33,516 nucleotides of DNA, taken from contig CAZJQD010000036.1 in the NCBI GenBank assembly GCA_964548165.1, forward strand, positions 1 through 33,516. The letters are read 5' to 3'. A model generated the notes under the pieces. That model searched no databases. It was not told where the DNA came from and saw nothing but the letters and a program-made list of their open reading frames with translations. This DNA is from CAZJQD01 sp964548165 [NCBI: uncultured bacterium] (GTDB taxonomy: Bacteria > UBA8481). Positions 22,389-29,583 of the stretch are shown in pieces. Both the position numbers and the translations under genes were made by a program. Each line of letters starts with the position of its first letter. The stretch's first letter is position 1.

Positions 22389-24877
22389 CTCTCGCCCCCC
22401 GTGTCGGCCGCGGCCGCGGGCGGCGGCTCCATGCCCGGCGGGAACTCGTCCGCGGATCCTATCGGCTTGAACTTGAATGTCAGCGGCGCCGTCCAGGACC
22501 AGACGTTGACGCCGCCCTCCTGGATCCGCTGCAGGCTGATCCCGGTTCCGCCATAGGTCAGGTAGTCGGAGGATGTCACGTTACGGTAGAAGATCCGCGC
22601 GTTCTCCTCCTGGGTGGTCTTGAGGCTGATGCTGATGCCGTTGGGTTGGAAGGTGAAGCCGCCGTCCGTGATCCAGGTGTTCTCCGGGATCGTGCGGCGA
22701 ATGGCCTCCATGATGGCTATCCAGTCGTACTTTCCAACCTCGAGCTCGCGGATGGCCTCGAATCGCTCCTCCAGCTGGTCGCGCCGCTTCTGGACCTCCG
22801 CAAGGCGATCGAGCACCTCCTTGTTGAGGACGGCACGACCGTCGATCTGAAGGGGTTGACCGTTGATCTTCACCTCGCCGGCGTATTCCTCGCGCAGGTA
22901 CTCGACCGCCGCCTTGCGCCCACTGTAGGCGAACCAGGCCCAGGCCACGCCCTGCAAGAGCAACAGGAGGCCTAGAACGCCCGCGTACTGCTGCCACACG
23001 GCCTGGCTCGACTCGTTCAGCCGCGCCGTGAGATCGCTGGGGAGGAGGTTGACGGTCGCGTCCGCGGGACTGAGCAGGCGCAGCGCCAACCCGTAATTGC
23101 AGATGAAGGCGCCGGGCGAGGGCGGCGTCGGACCCGCCAGCTTGGCGCGGCCCAAAGCGGCTACATCGCGAATCTCGAGATTGAGTCGAGCGCCGAGGAA
23201 TTCGCGCAGGCCCTGCATCTGCGCTCCCCCACCCGAGATGTAGATACGCGTGATCGGAGCCCCATCCTCCTGCGCCGTGTAAAACTCCAGCGAGCGGCGT
23301 ACTTCAGCCAGTAGTCGCTCTGCCAGCGGTTGCACGATGGAAGCCAACTCGTCGCCACCCGCAGGTCCGGCTGGCGCCGCGACCGCGGCATCTTCCTGCC
23401 CCCCGGAGGGCGGCGGAGGTGGCCCGGGAGGGCGTGGCATGAGCCCACCGGGTGCCGGTGGCGCAGGCGGTTTGGCACCCATCAGCCCACCGGGCGCCGG
23501 TGGCGCAGGAGGCTTGGCGCCCATGAGACCGCCGGGCGCCGGCGGCGCAGGAGGCTTGGCGCCCATGAGACCACCGGGTGCCGGAGGAGCAGGCGGCTTC
23601 GCGCCCATCAGGCCACCAGGACCGGCAGGCGGCATCGGCGGCTTCGGGCCGGCCGCGGGGGCGGGCGGAGGCGGAGGTGCGCCGGGACCGGCAGGCGGCA
23701 TCGGCGGCTTCGGGCCGGCCGCGGGCGCAGGCGGGGGCGGAGGCACGCCAGGACCGGCAGGCGGCATTGGCGGCTTCGGGCCGGCCGCGGGTGCAGGCGG
23801 AGGCGGGGGTGGAGGCACGCCGGGACCGGCAGGCGGCATCGGCGGCTTCGGGCCGGCCGCGGGTGCAGGCGGAGGCGGAGACGGAGGGGGCGGAGCGACC
23901 GGTCCCGGTGCGGAAGGCGGTGGCACCATGGGCCCTGCGGGCGGTGGAACACCTACTCCCGGCGCTCCAGGAGGCACACCGGGCATGGGCGGACGCGGAC
24001 CACCCGACGGTGGCGCACCGGGAACCATGGGGCCTGGCGGACGAGGCCCCCCAGGAGGAGGCGGTGCGCCACCCGGTCCACCAGCCGGCGCACCCGGACG
24101 CCCGGGCATTCCAGGGCGTCCACCACTGGGCCGGGACTGCGCCGCCGCGTTGAGCCGGGCGTTATCCTTCTTAAGGCGCTCGGCTTCCCCGCGGGAAATT
24201 TCCAGCTTGGACATGATGGCGTTGGTAAATGTGCCGCCCGCCACGGATGCGGCCCGGGTGAAGACGAGTTCGCCATTCTGCAGAATGGAAATGTCGGTCG
24301 TCCCCTCGCCGAAGTCGATGAGCGCCACCGTTTCCTTCTCGTCGGGTTGCCCATCGCGAAAGGCCAGGGCCGCCGAATAGGGCGCTACCTCGATCAGTTC
24401 CGGGATGATGTTGAGCTCGGTGAGGACGTCGACGTAATCGTTGAGCCGCTCGTTCTTGACCGCGATGAAGAGCAGGCGACGTGGTCCCGTGGCTCCAGGA
24501 GCCTGCTCCAGGATGCGGTAGCCGAACGCGCAATCGTCGAGTGGGAACGGCACGAGCGGCTCCGCCTCGAAACGTATCATCTGGGCCAGCCGGTCCGGCG
24601 GACCATCGGGAACCTTCAAGGTCCTGATGATGGCGCTCTGCCCCGGAATGCTGATGGCCACGCGCTTGACCTTGAGCTTGTGACGCGCCAGGAGGGACTT
24701 GACGGCGGTTACGACCGACGCGCGCGGGAAGACGTCGGCGCCCTGCTCCTCGGTGGATGCCGCTATGGGTTCAAGGTCGATCTTCTCGATCTTGGGCGCG
24801 TTCGGCTTGCCGCCGATCTGGATCAGCTTGACGGCGCTGGTGCCAAAATCCAGGGCAATACGGCCGAGCTTGGCCAT
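22385..24877 (-). CDS. pilMN: PilM-PilN fusion with proline-rich insertion
   Basis: An 830-residue protein joining two normally separate pilus proteins. Residues 1-247 and about 505-604 are the actin-like ATPase PilM (phosphate-1 ALDFGTSAVKL at 8-18, phosphate-2 ALIDFGEGTTDISIL at 185-199, IYISGGGAQMQGL at 545-557). Residues about 605-830 are PilN: the VNLLPSDL motif at 609-616, a membrane helix at about 631-650, a coiled coil near 675-710, and the ferredoxin-like domain. Separate PilN docks on PilM through its N-terminal INLLP motif, so the fusion ties the two permanently. A 258-residue Pro/Gly/Ala insert (about 248-505) interrupts PilM. The gene begins the pil block 66 bases after secG, with no clear promoter or ribosome binding site of its own. 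Confidence 0.92.
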   Translation of the reverse strand: MAKLGRIALDFGTSAVKLIQIGGKPNAPKIEKIDLEPIAASTEEQGADVFPRASVVTAVKSLLARHKLKVKRVAISIPGQSAIIRTLKVPDGPPDRLAQMIRFEAEPLVPFPLDDCAFGYRILEQAPGATGPRRLLFIAVKNERLNDYVDVLTELNIIPELIEVAPYSAALAFRDGQPDEKETVALIDFGEGTTDISILQNGELVFTRAASVAGGTFTNAIMSKLEISRGEAERLKKDNARLNAAAQSRPSGGRPGMPGRPGAPAGGPGGAPPPPGGPRPPGPMVPGAPPSGGPRPPMPGVPPGAPGVGVPPPAGPMVPPPSAPGPVAPPPPSPPPPAPAAGPKPPMPPAGPGVPPPPPPPAPAAGPKPPMPPAGPGVPPPPPAPAAGPKPPMPPAGPGAPPPPPAPAAGPKPPMPPAGPGGLMGAKPPAPPAPGGLMGAKPPAPPAPGGLMGAKPPAPPAPGGLMGAKPPAPPAPGGLMPRPPGPPPPPSGGQEDAAVAAPAGPAGGDELASIVQPLAERLLAEVRRSLEFYTAQEDGAPITRIYISGGGAQMQGLREFLGARLNLEIRDVAALGRAKLAGPTPPSPGAFICNYGLALRLLSPADATVNLLPSDLTARLNESSQAVWQQYAGVLGLLLLLQGVAWAWFAYSGRKAAVEYLREEYAGEVKINGQPLQIDGRAVLNKEVLDRLAEVQKRRDQLEERFEAIRELEVGKYDWIAIMEAIRRTIPENTWITDGGFTFQPNGISISLKTTQEENARIFYRNVTSSDYLTYGGTGISLQRIQEGGVNVWSWTAPLTFKFKPIGSADEFPPGMEPPPAAAADTGGER
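23450..23617 (-). repeat. Four 42-base tandem repeats in the pilMN insert
   Basis: Four near-identical copies encode GGLMGAKPPAPPAP (residues 421-476), and a fifth partial copy begins GGLMPRPP. Sequence similarity persists at the DNA level, so copy number may vary between strains or be misjudged in assembly. Confidence 0.9.
23618..23854 (-). repeat. 66-72-base proline-rich repeats in the pilMN insert
   Basis: Four copies of a unit starting GPKPPMPPAGPG and ending in a run of prolines plus APAA, at residues 342, 366, 388 and 410 (spacing 24, 22 and 22 residues). Length differences come from the number of prolines. Confidence 0.88.
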
Positions 24878-24943
24878 GGACTTACCGAGTCACCGCCGGC
24901 AAGGAAAAGCACAAGCTGAAAACGCGAAGGCGGATCGGCGGCA

Positions 24944-25348
24944 TCACGGAGCGGCCGGCGCCGTCTCGCTCGCTGTCCCCTCCGGAGTCGCTGTGCCTCC
25001 ATCCACCACGCCGCTCTCGGCCGGAACGGCAGTCGGCTCGGGAGTGGACGTGGCCGTCGAGCCCACCCGATCTTCGACGTTCAAGGTCTGACTGAGCGAT
25101 CCCGTGCGGGACGCGAGATAGGTCAGCACGATCGAGGTGACCACGAAGACGATCGCCGCCCCGCTGGTCAGCTTCGTCATGAAGCTATCCGTGCGCGCGC
25201 CGAACGCCGACGAGGAACCGCCCATGCCGAAGGAGGCGGAGAGCGAGGCTCCCTTCCCCCCCTGGATCAGAACGATGCCAACGAGGAAGAGGCAGACGAT
25301 GACATGAAGAGTCAGGACGAGGGCGTCCATAAAACCTAAGAGATTCAT
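24944..25348 (-). CDS. secG: Protein translocase subunit SecG
   Basis: A 134-residue protein with the two membrane helices of SecG (about 9-28 and 60-80). The conserved cytoplasmic loop between them carries IQGGKGASLSASFGMGGSSSAFG. It is a small accessory subunit of the SecYEG translocon in the inner membrane. The last 50 residues are a Thr/Pro/Ala/Glu-rich tail. ATG 25348 is the only sensible start. A promoter precedes it, and no terminator separates it from pilMN 66 bases downstream, so secG may be the first gene of the pil transcript. Confidence 0.93.
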   Translation of the reverse strand: MNLLGFMDALVLTLHVIVCLFLVGIVLIQGGKGASLSASFGMGGSSSAFGARTDSFMTKLTSGAAIVFVVTSIVLTYLASRTGSLSQTLNVEDRVGSTATSTPEPTAVPAESGVVDGGTATPEGTASETAPAAP

Positions 25349-25363
25349 AGCTCGAACCGGGGC

Positions 25364-25391
25364 ATAGTAGATGGAGCAGGGGTGAAGTCAA
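25364..25391 (-). promoter_or_regulatory. Putative secG promoter
   Basis: The minus strand reads TTGACT (25391-25386), 16 bases, TACTAT (25369-25364), matching consensus at 5 of 6 and 4 of 6. The predicted start is about 9 bases before the secG ATG, giving a very short leader. An A-rich stretch lies just upstream of the -35. Confidence 0.6.
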
Positions 25392-25456
25392 CATTTTTTG
25401 AGACTTCCCGCACATGCGGCGCGTTCATTCTCCGCGATTTTCCACATGCCGCGCAA

Positions 25457-25489
25457 CCATCGGCAGGACCGGCAAGGTCCTCCCGATGG
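25457..25489 (-). terminator. Hairpin after cysK, possible terminator
   Basis: An inverted repeat pairs CCATCGG with CCGATGG and AGGACC with GGTCCT, with one internal G-G mismatch and a five-base loop, 20 bases after the cysK stop. No U-tract follows, so it may be an mRNA 3'-end stabiliser instead of an intrinsic terminator. Confidence 0.5.
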
Positions 25490-25509
25490 CGCGCCTCAGC
25501 GCCGCCGGT

Positions 25510-26469
25510 TCAGGCCCCGATGCCCTCGAAGAGCACCGTGGACAGGTAGCGTTCGCCCGCGTCCGGCAGAATCACCACGATGGTCTTGCCGGTAAACTCG
25601 TCGCGCATGGCAAGATTGCACGCAACCGATACCGCCGCACCGCAGGAGATGCCCGAGAGTATCCCCTCCTCGCGGGCGAGACGCCGGGCAAAAGCGACAG
25701 CCTCGATGCTGTCGACCTGCTCGACCCTGTCCACCATGCCGAGATCAAGCGTGTCGGGAATGAACCCGGCGCCGATTCCCTGGATCTTGTGCGGGCCGGG
25801 CTTGAGCTCGTGACCGGCAAGCTTCTGGCTGATGACGGGGCTCTCGCGCGGCTCCACGGCCACCGACAGGATCGCCTTGCCCTTCTGCTTCTTGATGTAG
25901 CGCGAGACGCCCGTGATCGTGCCGCCGGTGCCGACACCGCTGACCAGCACGTCGATGGCCCCATCCGTGTCGTTCCAAATTTCGGGCCCCGTGGTCTTCT
26001 CGTGGATGGCCGGGTTCGCCGGGTTCTTGAACTGCTGGGGCATGAAGTAGCGCTTCAGGTCCGATCCCGCGATCTCCTCGGCCTTGCGGATTGCGCCCTT
26101 CATCCCCTCTGCGCCCGGCGTCAGCACCAGGTTGGCGCCGAACGCGGCCAGGACGCGTCGCCGTTCGATCGACATGGTCTCCGGCATCGTCAGCGTCAGC
26201 TTGTATCCGCGCGCCGCGGCCACGTAGGCCAGGGCGATCCCCGTGTTACCGGAGGTCGGCTCCACGATCTCGATGCCGGGCTTCAAGAGCCCCTTCTCTT
26301 CGGCATCCCAGATCATCGCGGCACCGATGCGGCATTTCACGGAGTAGGCGGGATTGCGCCCCTCCACCTTGGCGAGGACGGTCGCCTTCGCGCCACAGGT
26401 GACGTGGTTCAACTTGACGAGCGGCGTGGAGCCTATGGACTGGGAATTGTCAGCATGGATGCGGGACAT
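25510..26469 (-). CDS. cysK: Cysteine synthase A (O-acetylserine sulfhydrylase)
   Basis: A 319-residue PLP enzyme making cysteine from O-acetylserine and sulfide in the cytoplasm. The catalytic Lys45 lies in [12 protein letters not shown], the substrate loop is [14 protein letters not shown], the PLP phosphate cup is [15 protein letters not shown], and the C-terminal GAGFIP and [10 protein letters not shown] motifs are present. ATG 26469 has GGGGAGA before it and gives the typical MSRI start; the open frame continues upstream but only through the promoter. From memory, long stretches match E. coli CysK ([39 protein letters not shown]), so it belongs to the CysK-A type and not CysM. It stands alone, diverging from the glycosyltransferase gene. 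Confidence 0.97.
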   Translation of the reverse strand: MSRIHADNSQSIGSTPLVKLNHVTCGAKATVLAKVEGRNPAYSVKCRIGAAMIWDAEEKGLLKPGIEIVEPTSGNTGIALAYVAAARGYKLTLTMPETMSIERRRVLAAFGANLVLTPGAEGMKGAIRKAEEIAGSDLKRYFMPQQFKNPANPAIHEKTTGPEIWNDTDGAIDVLVSGVGTGGTITGVSRYIKKQKGKAILSVAVEPRESPVISQKLAGHELKPGPHKIQGIGAGFIPDTLDLGMVDRVEQVDSIEAVAFARRLAREEGILSGISCGAAVSVACNLAMRDEFTGKTIVVILPDAGERYLSTVLFEGIGA

Positions 26470-26509
26470 GGGTGTCTCCCCTGCAGGATAAAGGATGAGG
26501 TGCGAACCG

Positions 26510-26538
26510 ATTTTCCCTCGTTCCTCGGTCCGCGTCAA
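26510..26538 (-). promoter_or_regulatory. Putative cysK promoter
   Basis: The minus strand reads TTGACG (26538-26533), 17 bases, GAAAAT (26515-26510), matching consensus at 5 of 6 and 4 of 6. Transcription from near 26503 leaves a leader of about 33 bases with a good ribosome binding site. I see no riboswitch fold. Confidence 0.55.
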
Positions 26539-26586
26539 CGCATCGAAGTATCGGTCCGACATCATTTGCTGTTAATCTTCCCCAAC

Positions 26587-27669
26587 ATGAAAGTTCTCAT
26601 CATCACACCGACCTCCAAGCTGGGAGGGGCCGAGCGCAACATCGGGCTCCTGGCGCGTGCCATGCCGCGCGACCGCGTCACGCTCGCCCTCGCCACGACC
26701 TTTGGCACGGGGGATCTCAACCGCATCTTCAACGGGGAAGGTCTCGAGGCGGAGGAATTCCACTACGCGGAGAATCCCCTGCGCGTCCGAGACCTCTATC
26801 GTTACGTCGCTCGCCTCCAACCGGACATCATCCACTCGTGGCTATTAAGAGGAAATTGGATTGCCCGTGGCCTCAAGATCGCTCACCCGCGCATTCCCTG
26901 GATCGCTGCCGAGCGAGGGCTTGATATCACGCGGCCACCGTGGAAGGCCCGCGTGAATCGCGCCCTGCTCGCAAGCGCCGACCGCATCCTCGCCGTCTCC
27001 GAACCCGTCCGGCAGATTCTCATCACCCGCGACAAGCTGGACGCCGGAAGAATCCACGTTCTCCCGGGAGGAATCCCCCCCGTCGAGCCTCCCCTCCCCC
27101 TGCCCGCCGGAACGCCGCCGCTGTCGCGGCCGAGACTTGTGGGCGTCGGCCACCTCCGCGCCGAGAAGGACCAGGCCTTGTCGCTCCACGCGCTCGCCCA
27201 TGTCCGCCAGAACGGCATACCCGCCAGCCTCACGCTCTTCGGCGACGGGCCCGAGCGGCCTCGTCTCGATCACCTGGTTCGCGAGCTGGGACTGCAGGAA
27301 GCCGTCCACTTCGCCGGGAACGTGCTCGAGGCGCGTCGCATGCTCTCGCACTTCGACCTTCTCGTTCTCCCCTCGAAGGAGGAGGGTTTCCCGAACGTCA
27401 TCCTCGAAGCCTGGCAGGCCGGCATCCCCGCCTTCTCCACCCATACTCCGGGTGCCGCGGAAATATCGGGGCCCGACCGGGCCGCGCTCCTCGTTCCCGC
27501 CGCCGACTTCGCGCCCGCCCTGCTCGCGCTTCTTCGAGACCCCGGTCAACTGGCCGATCTGGCGGCCCGCGGATCAACCCGCGTGCTCGACTTCTCCATC
27601 GCAAAAGTTGTCGCGGACTTGCTCGGTCATTACGAGGCCGTGAGGGGCGAGCGGAGGTCAGCTCGTTGA
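26587..27669 (+). CDS. GT4-family glycosyltransferase
   Basis: A 360-residue GT-B fold enzyme. The start is ATG at 26587; the open frame extends far upstream but there overlaps cysK on the other strand. The N-terminus MKVLIITPTSKLGGAERNI is the acceptor-side glycine loop typical of GT4. The C-terminal half has GVGHLRAEKD, FGDGPERPRLDHLV, VHFAGN and the donor-binding E-x7-E motif in EEGFPNVILEAWQAGIP. It should transfer a sugar from a nucleotide donor at the cytoplasmic face of the membrane, probably for lipopolysaccharide, exopolysaccharide or protein glycans. A GTTAAT 10 bases before the ATG might be a -10 box. The next gene starts right after the stop, so the two likely share a pathway. Confidence 0.92.
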   Translation: MKVLIITPTSKLGGAERNIGLLARAMPRDRVTLALATTFGTGDLNRIFNGEGLEAEEFHYAENPLRVRDLYRYVARLQPDIIHSWLLRGNWIARGLKIAHPRIPWIAAERGLDITRPPWKARVNRALLASADRILAVSEPVRQILITRDKLDAGRIHVLPGGIPPVEPPLPLPAGTPPLSRPRLVGVGHLRAEKDQALSLHALAHVRQNGIPASLTLFGDGPERPRLDHLVRELGLQEAVHFAGNVLEARRMLSHFDLLVLPSKEEGFPNVILEAWQAGIPAFSTHTPGAAEISGPDRAALLVPAADFAPALLALLRDPGQLADLAARGSTRVLDFSIAKVVADLLGHYEAVRGERRSAR

Positions 27670-27670
27670 C

Positions 27671-29434
27671 TTGTTGCCACCATTGACCGCCCCGCGACCG
27701 CGCGACCCGGCGCCGCTCGCCGTGAGATCCTCGCGCGTTCTCGGATTACTCCTCGGCGTTGCGCTGATCGCGGCCACCGGCATGGCGCTTCGCCTCATCG
27801 CGATCGATCGCCAGGTGCTCCTCGACGATGAACTCCATGCCCTGATCTATACCCTCAACCGCGACTGGAGTGCGATCTGGAGCCGACACAGCATGGGTTC
27901 GAACTCGATCCCGATCAGCATGGGAACCTGGCTGGCTCTACGAGGCCCGGGCTGGTCCGAATGGACCCTGCGCCTTCCCTCGCTCGCGCACGCCCTCGCC
28001 GCGCTTCTCGTCCTCCCTGTCCTCGCCGCGCGCCTCCGGTCACGCCGCGTCGGATTTCTCCTTGCCGGCCTCCTGGCGCTATCCCCGCTCGCGACGTTCT
28101 ACGCCCGCAACGCCCGCCCTTTCAGCGCCGTCCTCTTCTGGGGATCCCTGGCCATCCTTTCCCTGGTTCTCCGCGTCCACGATCGGCGCGCAGCGTGGTC
28201 CCTGGCATGGGCGATCTCCGCCTTCCTCGCCGTCTATCACCATCTCTGGGCCGCGCCCGCCGTCGTGGCCCCGTTTGCCATTCTCGTGCTCGCGGCGTGG
28301 CGCATCCCGCGGGATCCCGGCCTGCCGCCATGGCGCGAGCTGGCCCTGGCCGGCGCTCTCGCCGCGACCCTGGTGGCCGCATTTCTCCTGCCCGCGGCCC
28401 TCGCCAACCCGTGGTGGACGGTGCATCTGGGCAAGGATCGCGTGAACCTGGCGTCCTTCCAGGGACTACTCGAACTCGTCACCGGCAGTCCTCTCCTCGG
28501 ACTCCAGGGGCTCTTCACCCTCTTCCTCGCCCTGGGATTCGTCTGCTGGTGGCGTTCCGCCCGCGCCGAGGCCCTGTTGGTCGCCTCCTCCTTCCTGGGA
28601 TACCTCGCCGCTCTCCTGTGGGTCACGCAGGACGATATCCATGCGCCCATCCAGGTCGCCCGCTACGGCATCGCCCTCCTCCCCCTCGCTCTGCTCCTTG
28701 CCGCGATCGGGCTCGATGCCCTCGTCGCCCGGCTCTCCCCGGTCCATGGACGCCACGTGGCGCTCCCGCTCATCGTCGTGCTCTGGATCACGGCCGTCGC
28801 CGCCACGGGTCCGTTTCCACTCCTTCTCTCGCGACCCAACAACTTCACCAACCACTCGGCCTTCCAGTACGACTACGCGCCGCTCCCCCCCGGCGAGGTT
28901 CGCGAGCGCGTATTCTACCCGGGCCTGGCGCTCTCCGCGGACAGCGTCCCCGCGGTCTACCGGCGCCTCGCCTCCCGACCGGACATTCCGGGCGTGCTCG
29001 TCTACCCCATGTACTGCGGCGACCATTTCAACCTCGCGTACGCGTGGCAGCAGGCCGTGGCCAAGCCCTTCGCCGTCGGTTACCGCGACGACTGGACCTT
29101 TCCGCCCATGCCGCACCGCGACGCCTGGATCTACGCCAACATGCCGCTCGACTACGTGATGAGCCGCGTGCCCCCGCACCAGCGGTCCAAGGTCCACTTC
29201 CAGGCGATGATCCCTCTTGGCGACACGGAACGACTCCGCCGCGAGTTTGCCGGGTGGGCCCTGGTCGTCCACACCGCCAATCCCCTCCGCGAATTCTGGC
29301 CCGCGCAATTCCCCGACGAGCTCCCCGAGTACCCGCCCGCGGTCGAGCTCGCCGCACGCCTTCGCGACACCGATCGCTTCCCTGTCATCGATCGATCCGA
29401 GCGCGCCCAGGTCTTTCTCATTCGCCCCCGCTGA
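27671..29434 (+). CDS. ArnT/PMT-like polytopic glycosyltransferase
   Basis: A 587-residue inner-membrane protein if it starts at TTG 27671, one base after the GT4 stop, with GGAGG 13 bases upstream; GTG 27722 is an alternative. About 9-11 membrane helices fill residues 20-390. The first extracytoplasmic loop has the acidic LLDDELHAL motif, equivalent to the catalytic Asp-Glu of GT39/GT83 (ArnT, PMT_2) enzymes. FYARNARPFSAVLF also fits this superfamily. A soluble domain of about 190 residues ends the protein. Members use polyprenyl-phosphate sugars to modify lipids or proteins in the periplasm. It probably works with the GT4 enzyme on the same envelope glycan; the acceptor is unknown. Confidence 0.85.
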   Translation: MLPPLTAPRPRDPAPLAVRSSRVLGLLLGVALIAATGMALRLIAIDRQVLLDDELHALIYTLNRDWSAIWSRHSMGSNSIPISMGTWLALRGPGWSEWTLRLPSLAHALAALLVLPVLAARLRSRRVGFLLAGLLALSPLATFYARNARPFSAVLFWGSLAILSLVLRVHDRRAAWSLAWAISAFLAVYHHLWAAPAVVAPFAILVLAAWRIPRDPGLPPWRELALAGALAATLVAAFLLPAALANPWWTVHLGKDRVNLASFQGLLELVTGSPLLGLQGLFTLFLALGFVCWWRSARAEALLVASSFLGYLAALLWVTQDDIHAPIQVARYGIALLPLALLLAAIGLDALVARLSPVHGRHVALPLIVVLWITAVAATGPFPLLLSRPNNFTNHSAFQYDYAPLPPGEVRERVFYPGLALSADSVPAVYRRLASRPDIPGVLVYPMYCGDHFNLAYAWQQAVAKPFAVGYRDDWTFPPMPHRDAWIYANMPLDYVMSRVPPHQRSKVHFQAMIPLGDTERLRREFAGWALVVHTANPLREFWPAQFPDELPEYPPAVELAARLRDTDRFPVIDRSERAQVFLIRPR

Positions 29435-29516
29435 TCCTCTTCCCTCATGCCATCCCCTGCGCTCCACGACCCGCTCCCATGTCCCCTCCCTTTCTTCTCT
29501 CCTCCTTCTTGCTTCA

Positions 29517-29545
29517 TTGACCATTGAGCACATCTCCAGTACGGT
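29517..29545 (+). promoter_or_regulatory. Weak putative aceE promoter
   Basis: TTGACC (29517-29522), 17 bases, TACGGT (29540-29545), with the -10 only 3 of 6. It would give a leader of about 30-35 bases to ATG 29584. A 29-base unbroken pyrimidine tract (29482-29510) lies directly upstream. No operator palindrome is evident. Confidence 0.35.
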
Positions 29546-29583
29546 TTGCCGATGATTTCGACTCGTGCCCGGGCGGCCTTCTA

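Noticed and set aside
23450-23854. Regularly spaced repeats considered as a CRISPR array
   Set aside because: The repeats are directly adjacent, lie in frame within pilMN and have no unique spacers.
23337-24380. Plus-strand glycine-rich frame resembling collagen-like or PE_PGRS proteins
   Set aside because: It is the reverse complement of the proline-rich PilM insert (CCN codons read as GGN). No start signal or neighbouring domain supports it.
26587-27669. Longer start for the GT4 gene (open frame from 25414)
   Set aside because: The upstream frame overlaps cysK on the opposite strand and lacks family similarity, while ATG 26587 gives the standard GT4 N-terminus.
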